Positions 11,569 through 22,031 of a stretch of DNA of 64,000 nucleotides are shown here, in pieces; within the stretch, counting starts at the first letter, position 1; every line of letters starts with the position of its first letter. The translations under genes were made by a program, and so were the position numbers. Source of the DNA: Photorhabdus caribbeanensis (GTDB lineage: Bacteria > Pseudomonadota > Gammaproteobacteria > Enterobacterales > Enterobacteriaceae); assembly GCF_018448885.1 (NCBI RefSeq), contig NZ_RCWB01000019.1, positions 37,677-101,676 of the forward strand, given 5' to 3'. The notes under the pieces are model-generated. The model did not search any database. It was not told the DNA's origin and worked only from the letters and a program-made list of their open reading frames with translations.

Positions 11569-11871
11569 CTAACCATACTTCTTGGCAAAATCTTCATCGG
11601 AAGTGCAAAGATAAATAATAAATTCAATAAATGCGATAAGTGCAGGGATTAATGTCCAGCAAAATAGCAGATATAAAATCCCCATACCGATTTTGCCCAG
11701 ATAAAATTTATGAGCGCCAATGTAACCAAGAAAAAACGCCAACAGTGCAGCAACAATTCGGTTTTTACTACCAGAAGAATAAGTCTTTATCATCGCGCCA
11801 CAATGTGGACATGATTGTGCAGACTCATGCAATATTCGACCACAACCAAAGCATCCAATCATTTTTGACAT
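11569..11871 (-). CDS. TM2-domain membrane protein with N-terminal zinc ribbon
   Basis: 100 residues. A zinc ribbon CFGC...CPHC (about 7-25) is followed by a basic linker and a TM2 domain: two hydrophobic spans separated by the signature GYIGAHKFYLGKIGMGILY. TM2 proteins are widespread and mostly uncharacterised. The ATG at 11871 is chosen because a GGGGG lies six bases before it. There is no counterpart in the E. coli hemY-glmZ interval, so it is a lineage-specific insertion. Confidence 0.85.
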   Translation of the reverse strand: MSKMIGCFGCGRILHESAQSCPHCGAMIKTYSSGSKNRIVAALLAFFLGYIGAHKFYLGKIGMGILYLLFCWTLIPALIAFIEFIIYLCTSDEDFAKKYG

Positions 11872-11956
11872 CAATATCCCCCTTAAGATAAGTTTAGGAA
11901 CGAAATAACTAAATTAATTTTATAGCAAAAAAACTAACCATCATATTTTCAGTTCT

Positions 11957-11994
11957 GTTTATATTAGATAGTCATATCTAAACAGTATATAAAC
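11957..11994. repeat. Nested inverted repeat upstream of the TM2 gene
   Basis: Outer arms GTTTATAT and ATATAAAC (8 bases, perfect) enclose inner arms TTAGATA and TATCTAA (7 bases, perfect) around GTCA. It lies about 90 bases upstream of the TM2 start and could be an operator or cruciform. No binding protein is known to me. Confidence 0.5.
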
Positions 11995-12018
11995 CTACCA
12001 GATATATCTCTTAGGAAT

Positions 12019-12054
12019 AAAAAAAACACCTACCTTAAAAACAAAGATAGGTGT
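12019..12054 (-). terminator. Intrinsic terminator of glmZ
   Basis: On the minus strand ACACCTATC pairs with GGTAGGTGT around an 11-base loop, with one mismatched or wobble position, followed by a run of T. It forms the 3' end of GlmZ. Confidence 0.85.
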
Positions 12055-12235
12055 ACAAATACAATCAGGTCTACAGACGGATAGTGCCTCACTCAACGTT
12101 AAGTCCGGTCGGCGATGAAAAAATGGTTATATCTTACTCATCTGTGACATGGACAATAGGCACCGATAATCGGCTCTGCATCATCCCTGGGTTTATGAAG
12201 CGTATGCAATCATAAGAAATAGGATGAGCATCTAC
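12019..12235 (-). ncRNA. glmZ: Small RNA GlmZ
   Basis: About 217 nt. The 5' end GTAGATGCTCAT, the internal AGAGCCG...CGGTGCC stem and the segment AACGTTGAGTGAGGCAC (12084-12100) match E. coli GlmZ, which occupies the same locus near hemY. The last segment lies in the region that pairs with glmS mRNA. GlmZ with Hfq activates glmS (glucosamine-6-phosphate synthase) until RapZ/RNase E process it. The RNA ends in an intrinsic terminator, stem CACCTATC/GGTAGGTG-like followed by eight U. Confidence 0.93.
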
Positions 12236-12246
12236 GTTTATAATAA

Positions 12247-12262
12247 TGCATTTAGTGTGCCA
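12247..12262 (-). promoter_or_regulatory. Sigma-54 promoter of glmZ
   Basis: Read on the minus strand the sequence is TGGCACACTAAATGCA. The GG at -24 and GC at -12 are separated by exactly ten bases, and the -24 hexamer TGGCAC is a full consensus match. The predicted start falls at 12235-12236, precisely the 5' end of GlmZ inferred from homology. Overlapping sigma-70-like elements (TTGGCA, TATTAT) may also be present, as in E. coli glmY. Confidence 0.85.
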
Positions 12263-12356
12263 ACTTTTATGCAAACGAAAGCTGCCTCGCTTCATCAGCT
12301 ATTTCCCTATTTATTACAACAACAAATCGAATCATCACAAAATTCATTTTATGCAT

Positions 12357-12374
12357 TGTCTCTTATTTGAGACA
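12357..12374. promoter_or_regulatory. GlrR (QseF) activator site 1 upstream of glmZ
   Basis: TGTC-N10-GACA, a perfect fit to the palindrome recognised by the sigma-54 enhancer-binding protein GlrR. The surrounding arms TTGTCTC/GAGACAA extend it to seven perfect base pairs. It is centred about 130 bases upstream of the glmZ start. Confidence 0.8.
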
Positions 12375-12419
12375 AAACATAAGGTATTTAATATTTTCAT
12401 TATAATTCAATTTGTTATA

Positions 12420-12437
12420 AGTCTCTTATTTGAGACA
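12420..12437. promoter_or_regulatory. GlrR (QseF) activator site 2 upstream of glmZ
   Basis: AGTC-N10-GACA with a 17-base core identical to site 1 (GTCTCTTATTTGAGACA). It is centred about 193 bases upstream of the glmZ start and 63 bases, six helical turns, from site 1. An IHF-like sequence ATTCAATTTGTTA lies between them at 12405-12417. Confidence 0.75.
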
Positions 12438-12606
12438 GCTAATATATCAATTGTCGTCAAAATACAAAAAATAAGAAATTTACATATAAAACAAATAGTT
12501 ACTTTAAAAAAAACAATCCACTAAATTTGCATCAGCAGAGCGCAACTTGAAGGTAAATGGACAGGAAAGGAAACAAAAAGTCAGGGGGACAAAAAGGGAT
12601 AAAACG

Positions 12607-12634
12607 CAAAAAACCCTGCATTGCAGGGTTCTTT
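12607..12634 (-). terminator. Terminator of the argX-hisR-leuT-proM tRNA operon
   Basis: On the minus strand AACCCTGCA pairs with TGCAGGGTT, followed by a T-run. It lies just beyond the tRNA-Pro gene. Confidence 0.88.
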
Positions 12635-12641
12635 TAGAATT

Positions 12642-12718
12642 TGGTCGGCGAGAGAGGATTCGAACCTCCGACCCACTGGTCCCAAACCAGTTGCGCTACC
12701 AAGCTGCGCTACTCGCCG
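12642..12718 (-). tRNA. proM: tRNA-Pro (TGG)
   Basis: 77 nt with encoded CCA. The acceptor stem CGGCGAG/CTCGCCG, the anticodon loop TTTGGGA and the T arm GGTTCGAATCC are intact. It is essentially identical to E. coli proM and last in the operon. Confidence 0.97.
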
Positions 12719-12747
12719 AAATTTTTCATTCTTTACTCTCTTTTTTA

Positions 12748-12834
12748 TGGTGCGAAAGGGGGGACTTGAACCCCCACGTCCGTAAGGACACTAACACCTG
12801 AAGCTAGCGCGTCTACCAATTCCGCCACCCTCGC
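12748..12834 (-). tRNA. leuT: tRNA-Leu (CAG)
   Basis: 87 nt with encoded CCA and the long variable arm of a class II tRNA. The anticodon loop is CTTCAGG. It is third in the operon, as in E. coli. Confidence 0.97.
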
Positions 12835-12849
12835 GTGTCATAAAAAAGA

Positions 12850-12926
12850 TGGGGTGGCTAATGGGACTCGAACCCACGACAACTGGAATCACAATCCAGG
12901 GCTCTACCAACTGAGCTATAGCCACC
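12850..12926 (-). tRNA. hisR: tRNA-His (GTG)
   Basis: 77 nt including the extra 5' G (G-1) that pairs with the discriminator C, the identity element of tRNA-His. The anticodon loop is TTGTGAT. CCA is encoded. Confidence 0.97.
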
Positions 12927-13000
12927 ATAACAGCTATTTACTGCTAAACACTTAACTACCAACAGCGTAATGCATCACCGCAGCTCTTGCACGCAAATAA

Positions 13001-13077
<77 letters not shown>

Positions 13078-13098
13078 TTAACGCCGTTTCGGGTGGGG

Positions 13099-13127
13099 AT
13101 AGTACGGATTTAATGATCTACTGTCCA
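13099..13127 (-). promoter_or_regulatory. Promoter of the tRNA operon
   Basis: On the minus strand a -35 TGGACA and a -10 TACTAT are 17 bases apart. They are followed by a GC-rich discriminator (CCCCACCCG), the pattern typical of stringently controlled stable-RNA promoters. It lies about 20 bases upstream of tRNA-Arg. Confidence 0.65.
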
Positions 13128-13234
13128 GCGCTTTTTTAAAGAAATGATGCGTTTGATTACACCTTGTTCATTTCGTAGATAAAGCCAGCTCTGAATTTCC
13201 CTACTCACTACCACCGTGATAGTAAACCAGTCGA

Positions 13235-14611
13235 TCAAGCTTTGAGTTTTTTACCGTTAAAAAGCTTCACCAACCAATAAATCAGCGACACCATCAACAA
13301 AAATCCCCCACCTACCAGCAATGAGAAACGGGTATCCGGGTTAATTGCCATACCTATCAACACACAACATAAAAATGCCAATGTCAGGTAATTTACATAG
13401 GGGAACAGGATAGATTTAAAACCATGTTGTTTCAGTGCTTGTTGATGATACTGACGAAAACGCAATTGGCTCATCAGAATAACAAACCACGGTACCATTC
13501 CTGGCAACACACTGGCACTATAAACATAAACAAAAACCGCCTGCGGATTTGGGATCAAGTAATTCAAACTAGAGCCCACAATCAAACACAAGATAGTGAT
13601 AGCAATACCAATTACCGGTACCCCATTCTTTGACAATTTAGTCAGTGATGAAGGTAGCTGACGGTTTTGCGCCAACGCATAAAGCATCCGCCCACCACTG
13701 TACATACCACTGTTACAACCGGAAAGCGCAGCCGTCAATACAACAAAGTTAATCACGGCTGCCGCCGAGGTGATCCCGACTTTGGTAAATGTCATGACAA
13801 ATGGGCTGCCCTGTGAACCCACTTCCGTCCACGGAAATAACGTCACTACAATAAAGATAGCACCCACGTAGAAAATCAGGATACGCCAGAGAATATTGTT
13901 AATCGCTTTTTTCAATGTCACCTGAGGGTTCTTCGCTTCCCCCGCAGTGATACCAACCAACTCCACACCCTGATAAGATGCAACCACAATACAGAGCGCA
14001 AACAAGAACCCTTGCCAATTACCCGCAAAGAAACCACCATGCGCAGTCAGATTATCCAATCCAATAGGCTGCCATTGATTACCAATACCGAAAAATATTA
14101 ATCCCAAGCCAATCAGGATCATGACGATAATTGTAGTCACCTTAATCATCGCAAACCAAAATTCCAGCTCACCATAAAGACGTACCGCCGCAAGGTTAGC
14201 CAAGGCGACTAATGCCACCGCAATCAATGCCGATACCCACTGAGGAAGTTCAGGGAACCAAAACTCAGCATAAACCCCGATAGCCGTTATTTCTGATATG
14301 CCTACCGCCACCCACATAAACCAATAGCCCCAAGCGGTGAGGCATCCCCAGAATGGGCTGAGATATTTATGTCCAAAAGAGGCGAAAGAACCCGTGACAG
14401 GTTCAAGGAACAGCATTTCTCCCATTGATCGCATAATGAAAAAAACAAAAATTCCGGCAATAATATAAGCCAGCAAAACGGAAGGACCAGCCCACTTCAA
14501 TGTGCTGGCCGAGCCCATAAACAGACCGACACCAATTGTGCCGCCTAATGCGATCAGCTCTATATGACGGGCTTCTAAACCCCGTTGCAAGCTATGTTGT
14601 TGATCTGCCAT
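13235..14611 (-). CDS. yifK: Amino acid permease YifK (ThrP, threonine/serine symporter)
   Basis: 458 residues with about 12 membrane spans of the amino acid-polyamine-organocation family. The N-terminal signature [20 protein letters not shown] and the conserved loop [13 protein letters not shown] are clear. It is collinear with E. coli YifK, reported as a proton-coupled threonine/serine transporter. The ATG at 14611 (MADQQHSL) is chosen over an upstream start because AGGG stands five bases before it. It follows wecG, as in E. coli. Confidence 0.93.
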   Translation of the reverse strand: MADQQHSLQRGLEARHIELIALGGTIGVGLFMGSASTLKWAGPSVLLAYIIAGIFVFFIMRSMGEMLFLEPVTGSFASFGHKYLSPFWGCLTAWGYWFMWVAVGISEITAIGVYAEFWFPELPQWVSALIAVALVALANLAAVRLYGELEFWFAMIKVTTIIVMILIGLGLIFFGIGNQWQPIGLDNLTAHGGFFAGNWQGFLFALCIVVASYQGVELVGITAGEAKNPQVTLKKAINNILWRILIFYVGAIFIVVTLFPWTEVGSQGSPFVMTFTKVGITSAAAVINFVVLTAALSGCNSGMYSGGRMLYALAQNRQLPSSLTKLSKNGVPVIGIAITILCLIVGSSLNYLIPNPQAVFVYVYSASVLPGMVPWFVILMSQLRFRQYHQQALKQHGFKSILFPYVNYLTLAFLCCVLIGMAINPDTRFSLLVGGGFLLMVSLIYWLVKLFNGKKLKA

Positions 14612-14870
14612 AAATTCCCTGTCCATTGTTATATTGTTGTAATGTGTAGTAATAAAAACATACAAGACTGATTTTAATCAGCCATAAAAAGGTCAGGGAT
14701 CAAAACACGTTTTTCCACTGAGTGGAATAAAAAATTATCCAATAATTAACTACAAATAGTGAAAATCCGGCAGGATCAAACTGTTAGATAAATATTGTGG
14801 AATAAATTCATTGTACCGATTGACGAAAGTATCGCCTGACGAAAATTTACACGACAGACAAGAAGCAGAT

Positions 14871-15608
14871 TTACAGACGACCACTGTAATAATATCCAAT
14901 AAATTTCAATAGCTTAAACTGGCGACGAATACGACTTGGTTGTGATAACAGGCGATAAAGCCATTCAAGCCCCAAATTCTGCCATGCTTTTGGCGCACGT
15001 TTTACATGGCCGGTAAATACGTCATAAGTACCGCCAACCCCCATATACAACGCATCCGAATGAATTTTCCGACAGTCACGCATAAAAATTTCTTGTTTAG
15101 GCGATCCCATTGCAACTGTCACAATCGCCGCACCGCTGGCATGAATCCGTTCAAAAACAGTATTACGTTCTTCTGGCGTGAAATAACCGTTCTGGCTGCC
15201 AACAATATTGACGCCCCACTGAGCCCGCAGTTTACTTTCCGTCTGTTCCAATATCTCTGGTTTACCTCCAACCAGAAAAATAGGCGTGCCTTCTTTACCG
15301 GCACGCTCCATGATGGCTTCCCATAAATCAGCACCCGCTACACGAGAAACTTTAGCATCAGGGTATTTACGGCGAATAGCACGTACAATGCTGATACCAT
15401 CAGCATACAGATATTCTGCATCACTCAGTAGTGTACTTAAAGCATGGTCTTCCTCCGCCGTCAGCACTTTTTCCGCATTAATCGCAACCAGAGTACCCGT
15501 CTTTACCTGTCCCCGTTGAAAAATATGGTCAAGAAAGTGCGCCATATCGCGGAAGCCCCAAATATTCAAACCACGAATACTGTATTTAGGAATATTGTTT
15601 AGCTCCAT
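14871..15608 (-). CDS. wecG: UDP-ManNAcA transferase WecG (RffM)
   Basis: 245 residues of the WecG/TagA/CpsF glycosyltransferase family, with the conserved VAMGSPKQE segment and the C-terminal [19 protein letters not shown]. It adds N-acetylmannosaminuronate to Und-PP-GlcNAc to make lipid II of enterobacterial common antigen (ECA). The start overlaps the wzyE end by ten bases. Confidence 0.95.
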   Translation of the reverse strand: MELNNIPKYSIRGLNIWGFRDMAHFLDHIFQRGQVKTGTLVAINAEKVLTAEEDHALSTLLSDAEYLYADGISIVRAIRRKYPDAKVSRVAGADLWEAIMERAGKEGTPIFLVGGKPEILEQTESKLRAQWGVNIVGSQNGYFTPEERNTVFERIHASGAAIVTVAMGSPKQEIFMRDCRKIHSDALYMGVGGTYDVFTGHVKRAPKAWQNLGLEWLYRLLSQPSRIRRQFKLLKFIGYYYSGRL

Positions 15609-16978
15609 TTTCTTTCCTCACATTGCAGCGGACGTTTTTGTGATACAACCAGGTTACTAGCCAGATACCTTTTAATCAGCCCCGCGCTCTCAAATAACCA
15701 GTACAACAACTTAGCAATTACCAGACATAAGCCAAAAATAATACAGAAAAACACCACACGGGAAACAAATGAATCCACTCCTTCGCGAGCTAACACAATC
15801 ATGTTGAAGATCGCGCCAAAGCAAAATGCCTGCAAGATAGCGGCCTTATAACGATTAGTCTCCTGTTTCCCTAATTCATAAATCCAGTCAAACCACTTAA
15901 TTATCAATCCAACAACAATCGCACCAACCGGAATAAATAGCACGCCCCCCATCACAACTAGAGAACCTATCAGAGTTGGAGAAATTGCCAGACCAGAGTG
16001 GTTATCCAGTACTTCCCAAGTAAAATAATTCGCAGAATTCAACACAGCATCAGGGCGTCCTGGCCAAAGCCAGCTTGGAATAAAGACATAGAAATCACGG
16101 ATAATAGGCGCTAACCCCTGAAACTCAATTTTGTCGTAATTATTCAGCAGTAACGCAAGATTTTCCCACGGTGAGAAAGTATCCCTTGTCAGGTAGAGAA
16201 AAGTATAAAACGCTTCTGCACCACTGACATCCAAACTATAACGTTTGAGTGCCAACCAAAACATGCCAACAATCCCTATTGCACCCGCCGTTACCAACAT
16301 CCACAAGGTTATCCAGCCACGCACAATGCCAATAAACAGAAACAACGCGAACGCAATGATAATATTAGCCCGTGTTCCACCAACAATGACATAAGTCAGT
16401 ATCCCAAAAGCCACTGTGCTCATCAGAAAAAACAGCCAGCGTAACTGGGTCGGCTTCAAGAAATAAACCACTAACATGGCAGGAATAAAGAAGTAAAAGA
16501 ACCGCTTTAGGGCAACACCGGAAACCTGACTGGAAAAAATTTGACTGTACGACTGTAATTTAAACAGTAGAAAACCGTTTTGCATAAAGAACAGCCCCAC
16601 TGTCACCACCGCAACTGATGCCAGTAGTAACCATGTAAAGTTAGTTTCTACCCGGTTCATGGTAAATACCGGTGCTTTAGGCTGCATAGACGGCTTTCTT
16701 AGCCGGGTTTTATAACTGACGTAATAAATACCATAAAAACAGGTCGAAGCCAGTAGAGCGTGTAGTAAGGCATCTACAGGCACCACTTCAACATCAAATT
16801 GGAAAACCAGCAAACACGTCAGTGGAAAGCCAAAATAGAATGTCAGCAGATAAAGCAATGAGAAGAATATATTAAAATTAAAACGTACACGCCGGAATTC
16901 CTGATAGGTCAACGTCAGGATGAAAACCAGCGATATCAGGTAAACAGCAAATAATCCGCCAACCTGCGTTAAAGTCAT
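15599..16978 (-). CDS. wzyE: ECA polymerase WzyE
   Basis: 459 residues, strongly hydrophobic with about 11 membrane spans and a periplasmic loop containing [10 protein letters not shown], conserved in WzyE. It polymerises ECA trisaccharide repeats in the periplasm; WzzE sets chain length. Its ATG overlaps the wecF stop by one base. Confidence 0.93.
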   Translation of the reverse strand: MTLTQVGGLFAVYLISLVFILTLTYQEFRRVRFNFNIFFSLLYLLTFYFGFPLTCLLVFQFDVEVVPVDALLHALLASTCFYGIYYVSYKTRLRKPSMQPKAPVFTMNRVETNFTWLLLASVAVVTVGLFFMQNGFLLFKLQSYSQIFSSQVSGVALKRFFYFFIPAMLVVYFLKPTQLRWLFFLMSTVAFGILTYVIVGGTRANIIIAFALFLFIGIVRGWITLWMLVTAGAIGIVGMFWLALKRYSLDVSGAEAFYTFLYLTRDTFSPWENLALLLNNYDKIEFQGLAPIIRDFYVFIPSWLWPGRPDAVLNSANYFTWEVLDNHSGLAISPTLIGSLVVMGGVLFIPVGAIVVGLIIKWFDWIYELGKQETNRYKAAILQAFCFGAIFNMIVLAREGVDSFVSRVVFFCIIFGLCLVIAKLLYWLFESAGLIKRYLASNLVVSQKRPLQCEERKWS

Positions 16979-18060
16979 TACTGCTCTCCCGCCGCTTTTG
17001 CCAGCGCCTGCCGCCAGCCATCAATAAAGTTCGGGCTAAAGAAAGCTATCTTATTTCTATCCAAGGAGAGCATCTGCCGTTGTGCTTCCGCAATCAGTTG
17101 GCTATCTAAAGGATCTCCAGAGAAAAATACCGGCACTTGCTGTTCTGTCAAATCCTGCCAAAAAAGATTCTGACGACTGAGTACAAATGGCACACCAAAT
17201 TGTATCAACAGACAAATTGTTCCAATTCCCTGCTGGCGATTAAACATGAAATACCCTAAATCACAACGGCGCAGTAATGCCAGATAATCATCAAACGCCA
17301 TATTTTGCTTAATAATGTTCAAATGTTCTGGCCGGAACAGCGATAAAGCAGCCTGTTCAACCTGATTAATATAAACCTGATTGTTTTCAGGATAACCCAT
17401 TGGGATAATGATTCGCACCTTATCGCCAAACTGCTGATGAATAGTTTTCAATGCCGTAATATGGCGGTTCGATCGATCACCAGAATTCCCCAACAAAATT
17501 GTCATCTTGCCATCTTTAACAGGCACTCTTTCTGCAATTGTCAAAGCAGGTTCCATTCTGGTTGGAAAATAGAGCAATGATGTCGGTACATTTGGATGAC
17601 GCTGGGAATAAAAATAGAGATCTCCACGAACCGCAAACACATGCCCTACCCGGCGCTGTGCCAGGCGACGCAAGAAATAGAATAGACGGAATTTTAACTG
17701 ACTGGAGTCTTCATACAGATCAGCTCCCCAGGCATGCCACCAAAACTGATTACGTTTGATTTTTCCTGACAACAGCGCCAACCACAAACTCACATTAAAT
17801 TGGCCGTGAAAAAAAAACCGACAATCTCTATCTGAACAGGCTTGAGCAATAACAGCCTGCGCCAGAGATTTTTTACTGTCGAAGAATGCCATATCCAATG
17901 CCGGACAATCATCCAATAAAGCGCGATTCCTAGTCACCACCATAAATTTCGGTTTGGCTAAAAAACCAATTTCTTGTGCTAAGACGTCATTAAAAAAGCG
18001 CAATACTGTTCGATTGTGATGTGGAATATCAGATCCCAAAACGTGAATTAGGGTTGTCAT
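16978..18060 (-). CDS. wecF: Fuc4NAc transferase WecF (RffT)
   Basis: 360 residues of the 4-alpha-L-fucosyltransferase family. Landmarks are the N-terminal [18 protein letters not shown] and the [13 protein letters not shown] motif (about 190-202). It transfers 4-acetamido-4,6-dideoxygalactose to ECA lipid II to form lipid III. It overlaps wzxE by four bases (ATGA) and wzyE by one. Confidence 0.95.
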   Translation of the reverse strand: MTTLIHVLGSDIPHHNRTVLRFFNDVLAQEIGFLAKPKFMVVTRNRALLDDCPALDMAFFDSKKSLAQAVIAQACSDRDCRFFFHGQFNVSLWLALLSGKIKRNQFWWHAWGADLYEDSSQLKFRLFYFLRRLAQRRVGHVFAVRGDLYFYSQRHPNVPTSLLYFPTRMEPALTIAERVPVKDGKMTILLGNSGDRSNRHITALKTIHQQFGDKVRIIIPMGYPENNQVYINQVEQAALSLFRPEHLNIIKQNMAFDDYLALLRRCDLGYFMFNRQQGIGTICLLIQFGVPFVLSRQNLFWQDLTEQQVPVFFSGDPLDSQLIAEAQRQMLSLDRNKIAFFSPNFIDGWRQALAKAAGEQ

Positions 18061-19307
18061 GCTCGCCTACGATAAATAAGAAATGCACCACAACAAAAGG
18101 TGAAATAAATAATGTAAGTTGCCATATAGGCTTGCGCTGCACCTAACGCTCCGTTTACAGGGATAAGCCAGTGGGCAAAACCAGTAAGCAGTAAAAACTG
18201 ACTAACTTCTGTCAACACATAAAAACGCAACGCAGCCTTGGCAATCACCAGATAGCCAAAAACATAAGCGCCCACTTTCAGAACATCACCCACCAACTGC
18301 CAGGCAAATAAATCACGCATAGCAGTAAATTTGTCAGAAAACAGTAACCAAATGGCAAAATCACGCAGCAGCCATACAGTAAAACTTACAACAGCCACCG
18401 CAGGCAAAACAAATTTCAGCGCCTTAATTATCTCATTTGATATTTCGCTCTTACCCTGCAATCGTGAAAGCGTTGGCAACAGATAAACAGTAAAAGATGC
18501 TGTGATAAATTGCAGGTAAGCATCGGAAATACTGCTTACACCTTGCCAGATACCCACATCGTGCCAACTATAATGCGCTGCCAGCAGATTTCGCATCATA
18601 ATGTAGGCAACCGGTAAAGTAATAGAAGTCAGCAGAGCCATAAGGGTAAATTTGCCAAGCTGACCAGCCAGTACCTTATCCCACATGGGCTTAAAACTTG
18701 AAATAGATACCGCTTTGAGACGCCAAACCATCAATCCCGCGGGAAATATAATTAATGCAGGCACTAAAGCCAAACCCGCCAAAGCGCCTTCATACCCACC
18801 AAGGAAAAAACAGAGATAATAGGCCATCACGCCAATCACGCTACCTAAAATAATCGCCAACGCATTCCTCTGGGCATCTCGGTATCCTTTCAAAATAGCC
18901 AAGAAATAGTTGGCAAAAGCAATCCCCATTTGAATAAAGGCGAGTGCTTGCACAACGGGCTCATAATCTTGATGACCAAATAACCCAATACTGATAGCAC
19001 CGCTAAACAGCAAAAAAATTACCGCCAACAGCGTGGAAAACCCAAGGATAATGGCAGAAGATGTTCCCAGTACCGCACGCAATCTTTCCGGCTGCTGTTG
19101 ATATTCAGCTACATATTTAGTCACGCCATTAAAAATACCAGCGCCAGCCAACACCCCAAGCACAGTGATAAGTTGACGGAAATTACCCGCCTGCCCAACC
19201 CCACTGGGGCCAAAAGCAACCGCCAGTAATTTAACGATCAAAAGCCCCACACCGATTTTTATCAGCGTGGAGCCCGCAGTCCATATTGATGCTTTAGCTA
19301 ACGACAT
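18057..19307 (-). CDS. wzxE: ECA lipid III flippase WzxE
   Basis: 416 residues with about 12 membrane spans of the polysaccharide exporter (MOP) superfamily. It translocates Und-PP-linked trisaccharide across the inner membrane. The start chosen, [19 protein letters not shown], equals the E. coli N-terminus; an in-frame ATG 36 bases upstream lies inside wecE. The gap to the wecE stop is one base. Confidence 0.94.
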   Translation of the reverse strand: MSLAKASIWTAGSTLIKIGVGLLIVKLLAVAFGPSGVGQAGNFRQLITVLGVLAGAGIFNGVTKYVAEYQQQPERLRAVLGTSSAIILGFSTLLAVIFLLFSGAISIGLFGHQDYEPVVQALAFIQMGIAFANYFLAILKGYRDAQRNALAIILGSVIGVMAYYLCFFLGGYEGALAGLALVPALIIFPAGLMVWRLKAVSISSFKPMWDKVLAGQLGKFTLMALLTSITLPVAYIMMRNLLAAHYSWHDVGIWQGVSSISDAYLQFITASFTVYLLPTLSRLQGKSEISNEIIKALKFVLPAVAVVSFTVWLLRDFAIWLLFSDKFTAMRDLFAWQLVGDVLKVGAYVFGYLVIAKAALRFYVLTEVSQFLLLTGFAHWLIPVNGALGAAQAYMATYIIYFTFCCGAFLIYRRRA

Positions 19308-19308
19308 A

Positions 19309-20439
19309 TCAGGCGAAGTATTCCCGAATATGTTTGATGACAATCTGCTGTTCAGCGTCTGTTATGTTGTAAAACATCGGTAAACGCACCAGACGATCAC
19401 TTTCGCAGGTAGTAAAATGATCTTCCCCTTGGAAGCGGCCAAATTTTTCACCACCGGGGCTGGTGTGCAGAGAAACATAATGGAATACCGTTAGCACACC
19501 AGCGTCTTTCATATAACTATTGAATGCTGAACGTTCTTCAACATCTTTCAGCTTGATATAGAACATATGAGCATTATGCTCCAACCCTTCCGGTATGACA
19601 GGCAATGTCAAGAGATCAGCATCAGCCAGCGGTTTTAATGCTTGATAATAGGTATTCCACAAGGCAAGGCGACGCTCATTGATTTTCTCAGCCTCTTCTA
19701 ATTGTGCCCATAAATAAGCAGCCTGAAGCTCCGACATCAGATAACTCGAACCGATATCGCGCCAAGTATATTTATCAACTTGGCCACGGAAAAACTGGCT
19801 ACGATTAGTCCCTTTTTCGCGAACAATTTCTGCACGGGAAATCAGTGATTGATCATTGATAAGCGCAGCACCACCTTCACCACCAGAAGAGTAGTTTTTT
19901 GTTTCGTGGAAACTATAGCAACCAATGTGTCCGATAGTTCCCAGTGCACGCCCTTTATAAGTAGACATTACCCCCTGCGCAGCATCTTCCACGACAAACA
20001 GGTTATATTTCTCTGCCAGAGCCATAATGGTATCCATTTCACAGGCCACACCGGCGTAATGCACCGGAACAATCACGCGTGTTTTAGCTGTAATTGCTGC
20101 TTCGATTTTGGTTTCATCAATATTCATGGTATCCGGGCGAATATCCACGAATACAATGGTTGCTCCACGCAGCACAAACGCGTTAGAACTGGAAACGAAA
20201 GTGAAGCTCGACATAATAACTTCATCACCGGGTTGGATATTCAGCAAAATAGCCGCCATTTCCAGTGCAGCGGTACAGGATGGTGTTAATAGAACTTTCG
20301 GACAATTGAAATGTTGTTCCATCCACTCTTCACAACGTTTGGTGAAACCACCATCCCCGCAAAGCTTACCGCTCTCCATTGCTTGCTTCATGTAATCTAA
20401 TTCAGTGCCAACTACTGGTGGTTTGTTAAATGGAATCAT
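19309..20439 (-). CDS. wecE: dTDP-4-amino-4,6-dideoxygalactose transaminase WecE (RffA)
   Basis: 376 residues of the DegT/DnrJ/EryC1 PLP aminotransferase family. The PLP lysine is in HETKNYSSGGEGG (about residue 181). It aminates dTDP-4-keto-6-deoxyglucose on the way to Fuc4NAc. The ATG at 20439 (MIPFNKPPVVGTELDYM) is taken because GGGGA stands just before it and homologues begin there; the longer open frame upstream overlaps wecD. Confidence 0.95.
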   Translation of the reverse strand: MIPFNKPPVVGTELDYMKQAMESGKLCGDGGFTKRCEEWMEQHFNCPKVLLTPSCTAALEMAAILLNIQPGDEVIMSSFTFVSSSNAFVLRGATIVFVDIRPDTMNIDETKIEAAITAKTRVIVPVHYAGVACEMDTIMALAEKYNLFVVEDAAQGVMSTYKGRALGTIGHIGCYSFHETKNYSSGGEGGAALINDQSLISRAEIVREKGTNRSQFFRGQVDKYTWRDIGSSYLMSELQAAYLWAQLEEAEKINERRLALWNTYYQALKPLADADLLTLPVIPEGLEHNAHMFYIKLKDVEERSAFNSYMKDAGVLTVFHYVSLHTSPGGEKFGRFQGEDHFTTCESDRLVRLPMFYNITDAEQQIVIKHIREYFA

Positions 20440-20440
20440 T

Positions 20441-21151
20441 TCATCCCCTATATAACCAATACGCGGTGCTTTCAACAAACGCACCACTGCGTGTATAAAG
20501 GCGCAAAGCAGCGATGTTGCTGGTTTGTGTCGCAATCCTTAACTGCCGTATTTGGTGGCGTTGACACCACTGCTGCGCCGCCAACATCAATTTTGAGCCA
20601 ATACCACAACCAATATTTTCTGGGAATACGGCCAACAAACCCATACGAGCCTCTCCAGCCCCAATATCTCGTAAAGTAACAAATCCTGCGGGTTGTCCAC
20701 TATCTCCGTTTACCAGTAAACATTGATGATCAAATGTCCCCAATACCGCTTTTTCAACCCAAGTCGCGTAAAAACGACCACTATCCTGTGGTTGATACCA
20801 CGGGGTTCGAAAACGACTTAAAGGAAATACGTTGGAAGCCACCTCTTTCAACATCGGGATATCCCGCCGCTCAGCCGAAAGTAGATTACTTTCAGAATTG
20901 TCTTTAGCATTTTCTATGCCAATCATTAAGGAAAAGTCGACTTCCCCTTCCACTAGCGAAAAGCCCAACGCGGATAAGCCATCAATAAGATCCAATCGCT
21001 GCGCAGGTACTTTAGCTTGCACTAAAGCATACTGATCTAACTGAGATGAGGTTAGCAGATCGGCATCAGGCGTGAAATCAAGGCGAGCGGTGGACAACCC
21101 AAAATAATGGCTATCCCACTCTAATGGTTCAATATTGGCGCGCACGGACAT
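20441..21151 (-). CDS. wecD: dTDP-Fuc4N acetyltransferase WecD (RffC)
   Basis: 236 residues with a C-terminal GNAT acetyltransferase domain (about 100-236); the acetyl-CoA loop is in [14 protein letters not shown]. It N-acetylates dTDP-4-amino-4,6-dideoxygalactose. The start [14 protein letters not shown] is preferred by homology and overlaps the end of rffH by 23 bases. Confidence 0.92.
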   Translation of the reverse strand: MSVRANIEPLEWDSHYFGLSTARLDFTPDADLLTSSQLDQYALVQAKVPAQRLDLIDGLSALGFSLVEGEVDFSLMIGIENAKDNSESNLLSAERRDIPMLKEVASNVFPLSRFRTPWYQPQDSGRFYATWVEKAVLGTFDHQCLLVNGDSGQPAGFVTLRDIGAGEARMGLLAVFPENIGCGIGSKLMLAAQQWCQRHQIRQLRIATQTSNIAALRLYTRSGAFVESTAYWLYRG

Positions 21152-22010
21152 GGAGCAGATCCAGCAGATATTGGCCATAGCCAGTTTTTGACAAGGATTT
21201 TACTGTTTCTCTTAACTGTGCATCATCCAGCCAACCATTACGCCAGGCGATCTCTTCAAGACAGGCGATTTTAAAACCTTGACGCTTCTCAACGGTCTGC
21301 ACAAAAGTACTGGCTTCAATCAAGCTGTCATGAGTGCCAGTATCCAACCAAGCAAAACCACGCCCTAACAACTCAATGTTTAGTTCGCCACGTTCCAAAT
21401 ACATCTGGTTAATACTGGTAATCTCTAGTTCACCTCTGGCAGAAGGCTTAACCTGCTTAGCAAAATCTACTACTTGATTATCGTAGAAATAGAGACCTGT
21501 TACCGCCCAGTTGGATTTTGGCTTTTCTGGTTTTTCCTCAATAGAAAGAACGCGGAACGCGTCATCAAATTCCACCACCCCAAATCGCTCAGGATCCATC
21601 ACTTGATAACCAAAAACAGTCGCCCCTTTTCCACGAGAAACAACATTTCTCAGTTTTGGACTGAACCCTTGTCCAAAGTAAATATTGTCTCCCAATACCA
21701 AGCAGCAAGACCCGCCGTTGATGAACTCCTCACCAATCAAAAATGCCTGAGCTAAACCATCCGGTGATGGCTGTTCTTTATAGCTTAAGTGAATACCAAA
21801 CCTGTCGCCATCACCTAACAGCCGACGGAAAGAAGGTAAATCTTCTGGTGTAGAAATAATCAGAACATCACGTATCCCTGCCAACATGAGTACTGACAAA
21901 GGATAGTAAATCATTGGTTTATCATAAATTGGCAGTAATTGTTTGGAAACACCCTGTGTTATCGGATGCAACCGGGTTCCTGATCCACCTGCCAGAATGA
22001 TCCCTTTCAT
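21129..22010 (-). CDS. rffH: Glucose-1-phosphate thymidylyltransferase RffH
   Basis: 293 residues, the E. coli RffH length. It opens with the nucleotide-binding motif [15 protein letters not shown] and contains [19 protein letters not shown]. It makes dTDP-glucose for Fuc4NAc synthesis. The ATG at 22010 is used because homologues start MKGIILAGG, which leaves 21 bases after rffG. Confidence 0.96.
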   Translation of the reverse strand: MKGIILAGGSGTRLHPITQGVSKQLLPIYDKPMIYYPLSVLMLAGIRDVLIISTPEDLPSFRRLLGDGDRFGIHLSYKEQPSPDGLAQAFLIGEEFINGGSCCLVLGDNIYFGQGFSPKLRNVVSRGKGATVFGYQVMDPERFGVVEFDDAFRVLSIEEKPEKPKSNWAVTGLYFYDNQVVDFAKQVKPSARGELEITSINQMYLERGELNIELLGRGFAWLDTGTHDSLIEASTFVQTVEKRQGFKIACLEEIAWRNGWLDDAQLRETVKSLSKTGYGQYLLDLLHVRARQY

Positions 22011-22031
22011 ATTTACTGCCCCCATCGTCAT

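Larger units (their letters stand above)
12236..12606. other. glmZ upstream region
   Basis: About 370 AT-rich bases between GlmZ and the tRNA operon terminator. It holds the glmZ promoter and two GlrR sites. A 92-codon open frame (12246-12524) runs through these sites, has no ribosome-binding site and is not believed to be a gene. Confidence 0.75.

Noticed and set aside
12356..12437. Two identical palindromes as a toxin-antitoxin operator or short CRISPR-like repeat
   Set aside because: There are only two copies, no small gene pair nearby, and the pattern fits TGTC-N10-GACA GlrR sites with a sigma-54 promoter at the right place.
12246..12524. 92-codon open frame upstream of glmZ
   Set aside because: It overlaps the sigma-54 promoter and both GlrR sites and has no start signals; the regulatory reading explains the sequence better.
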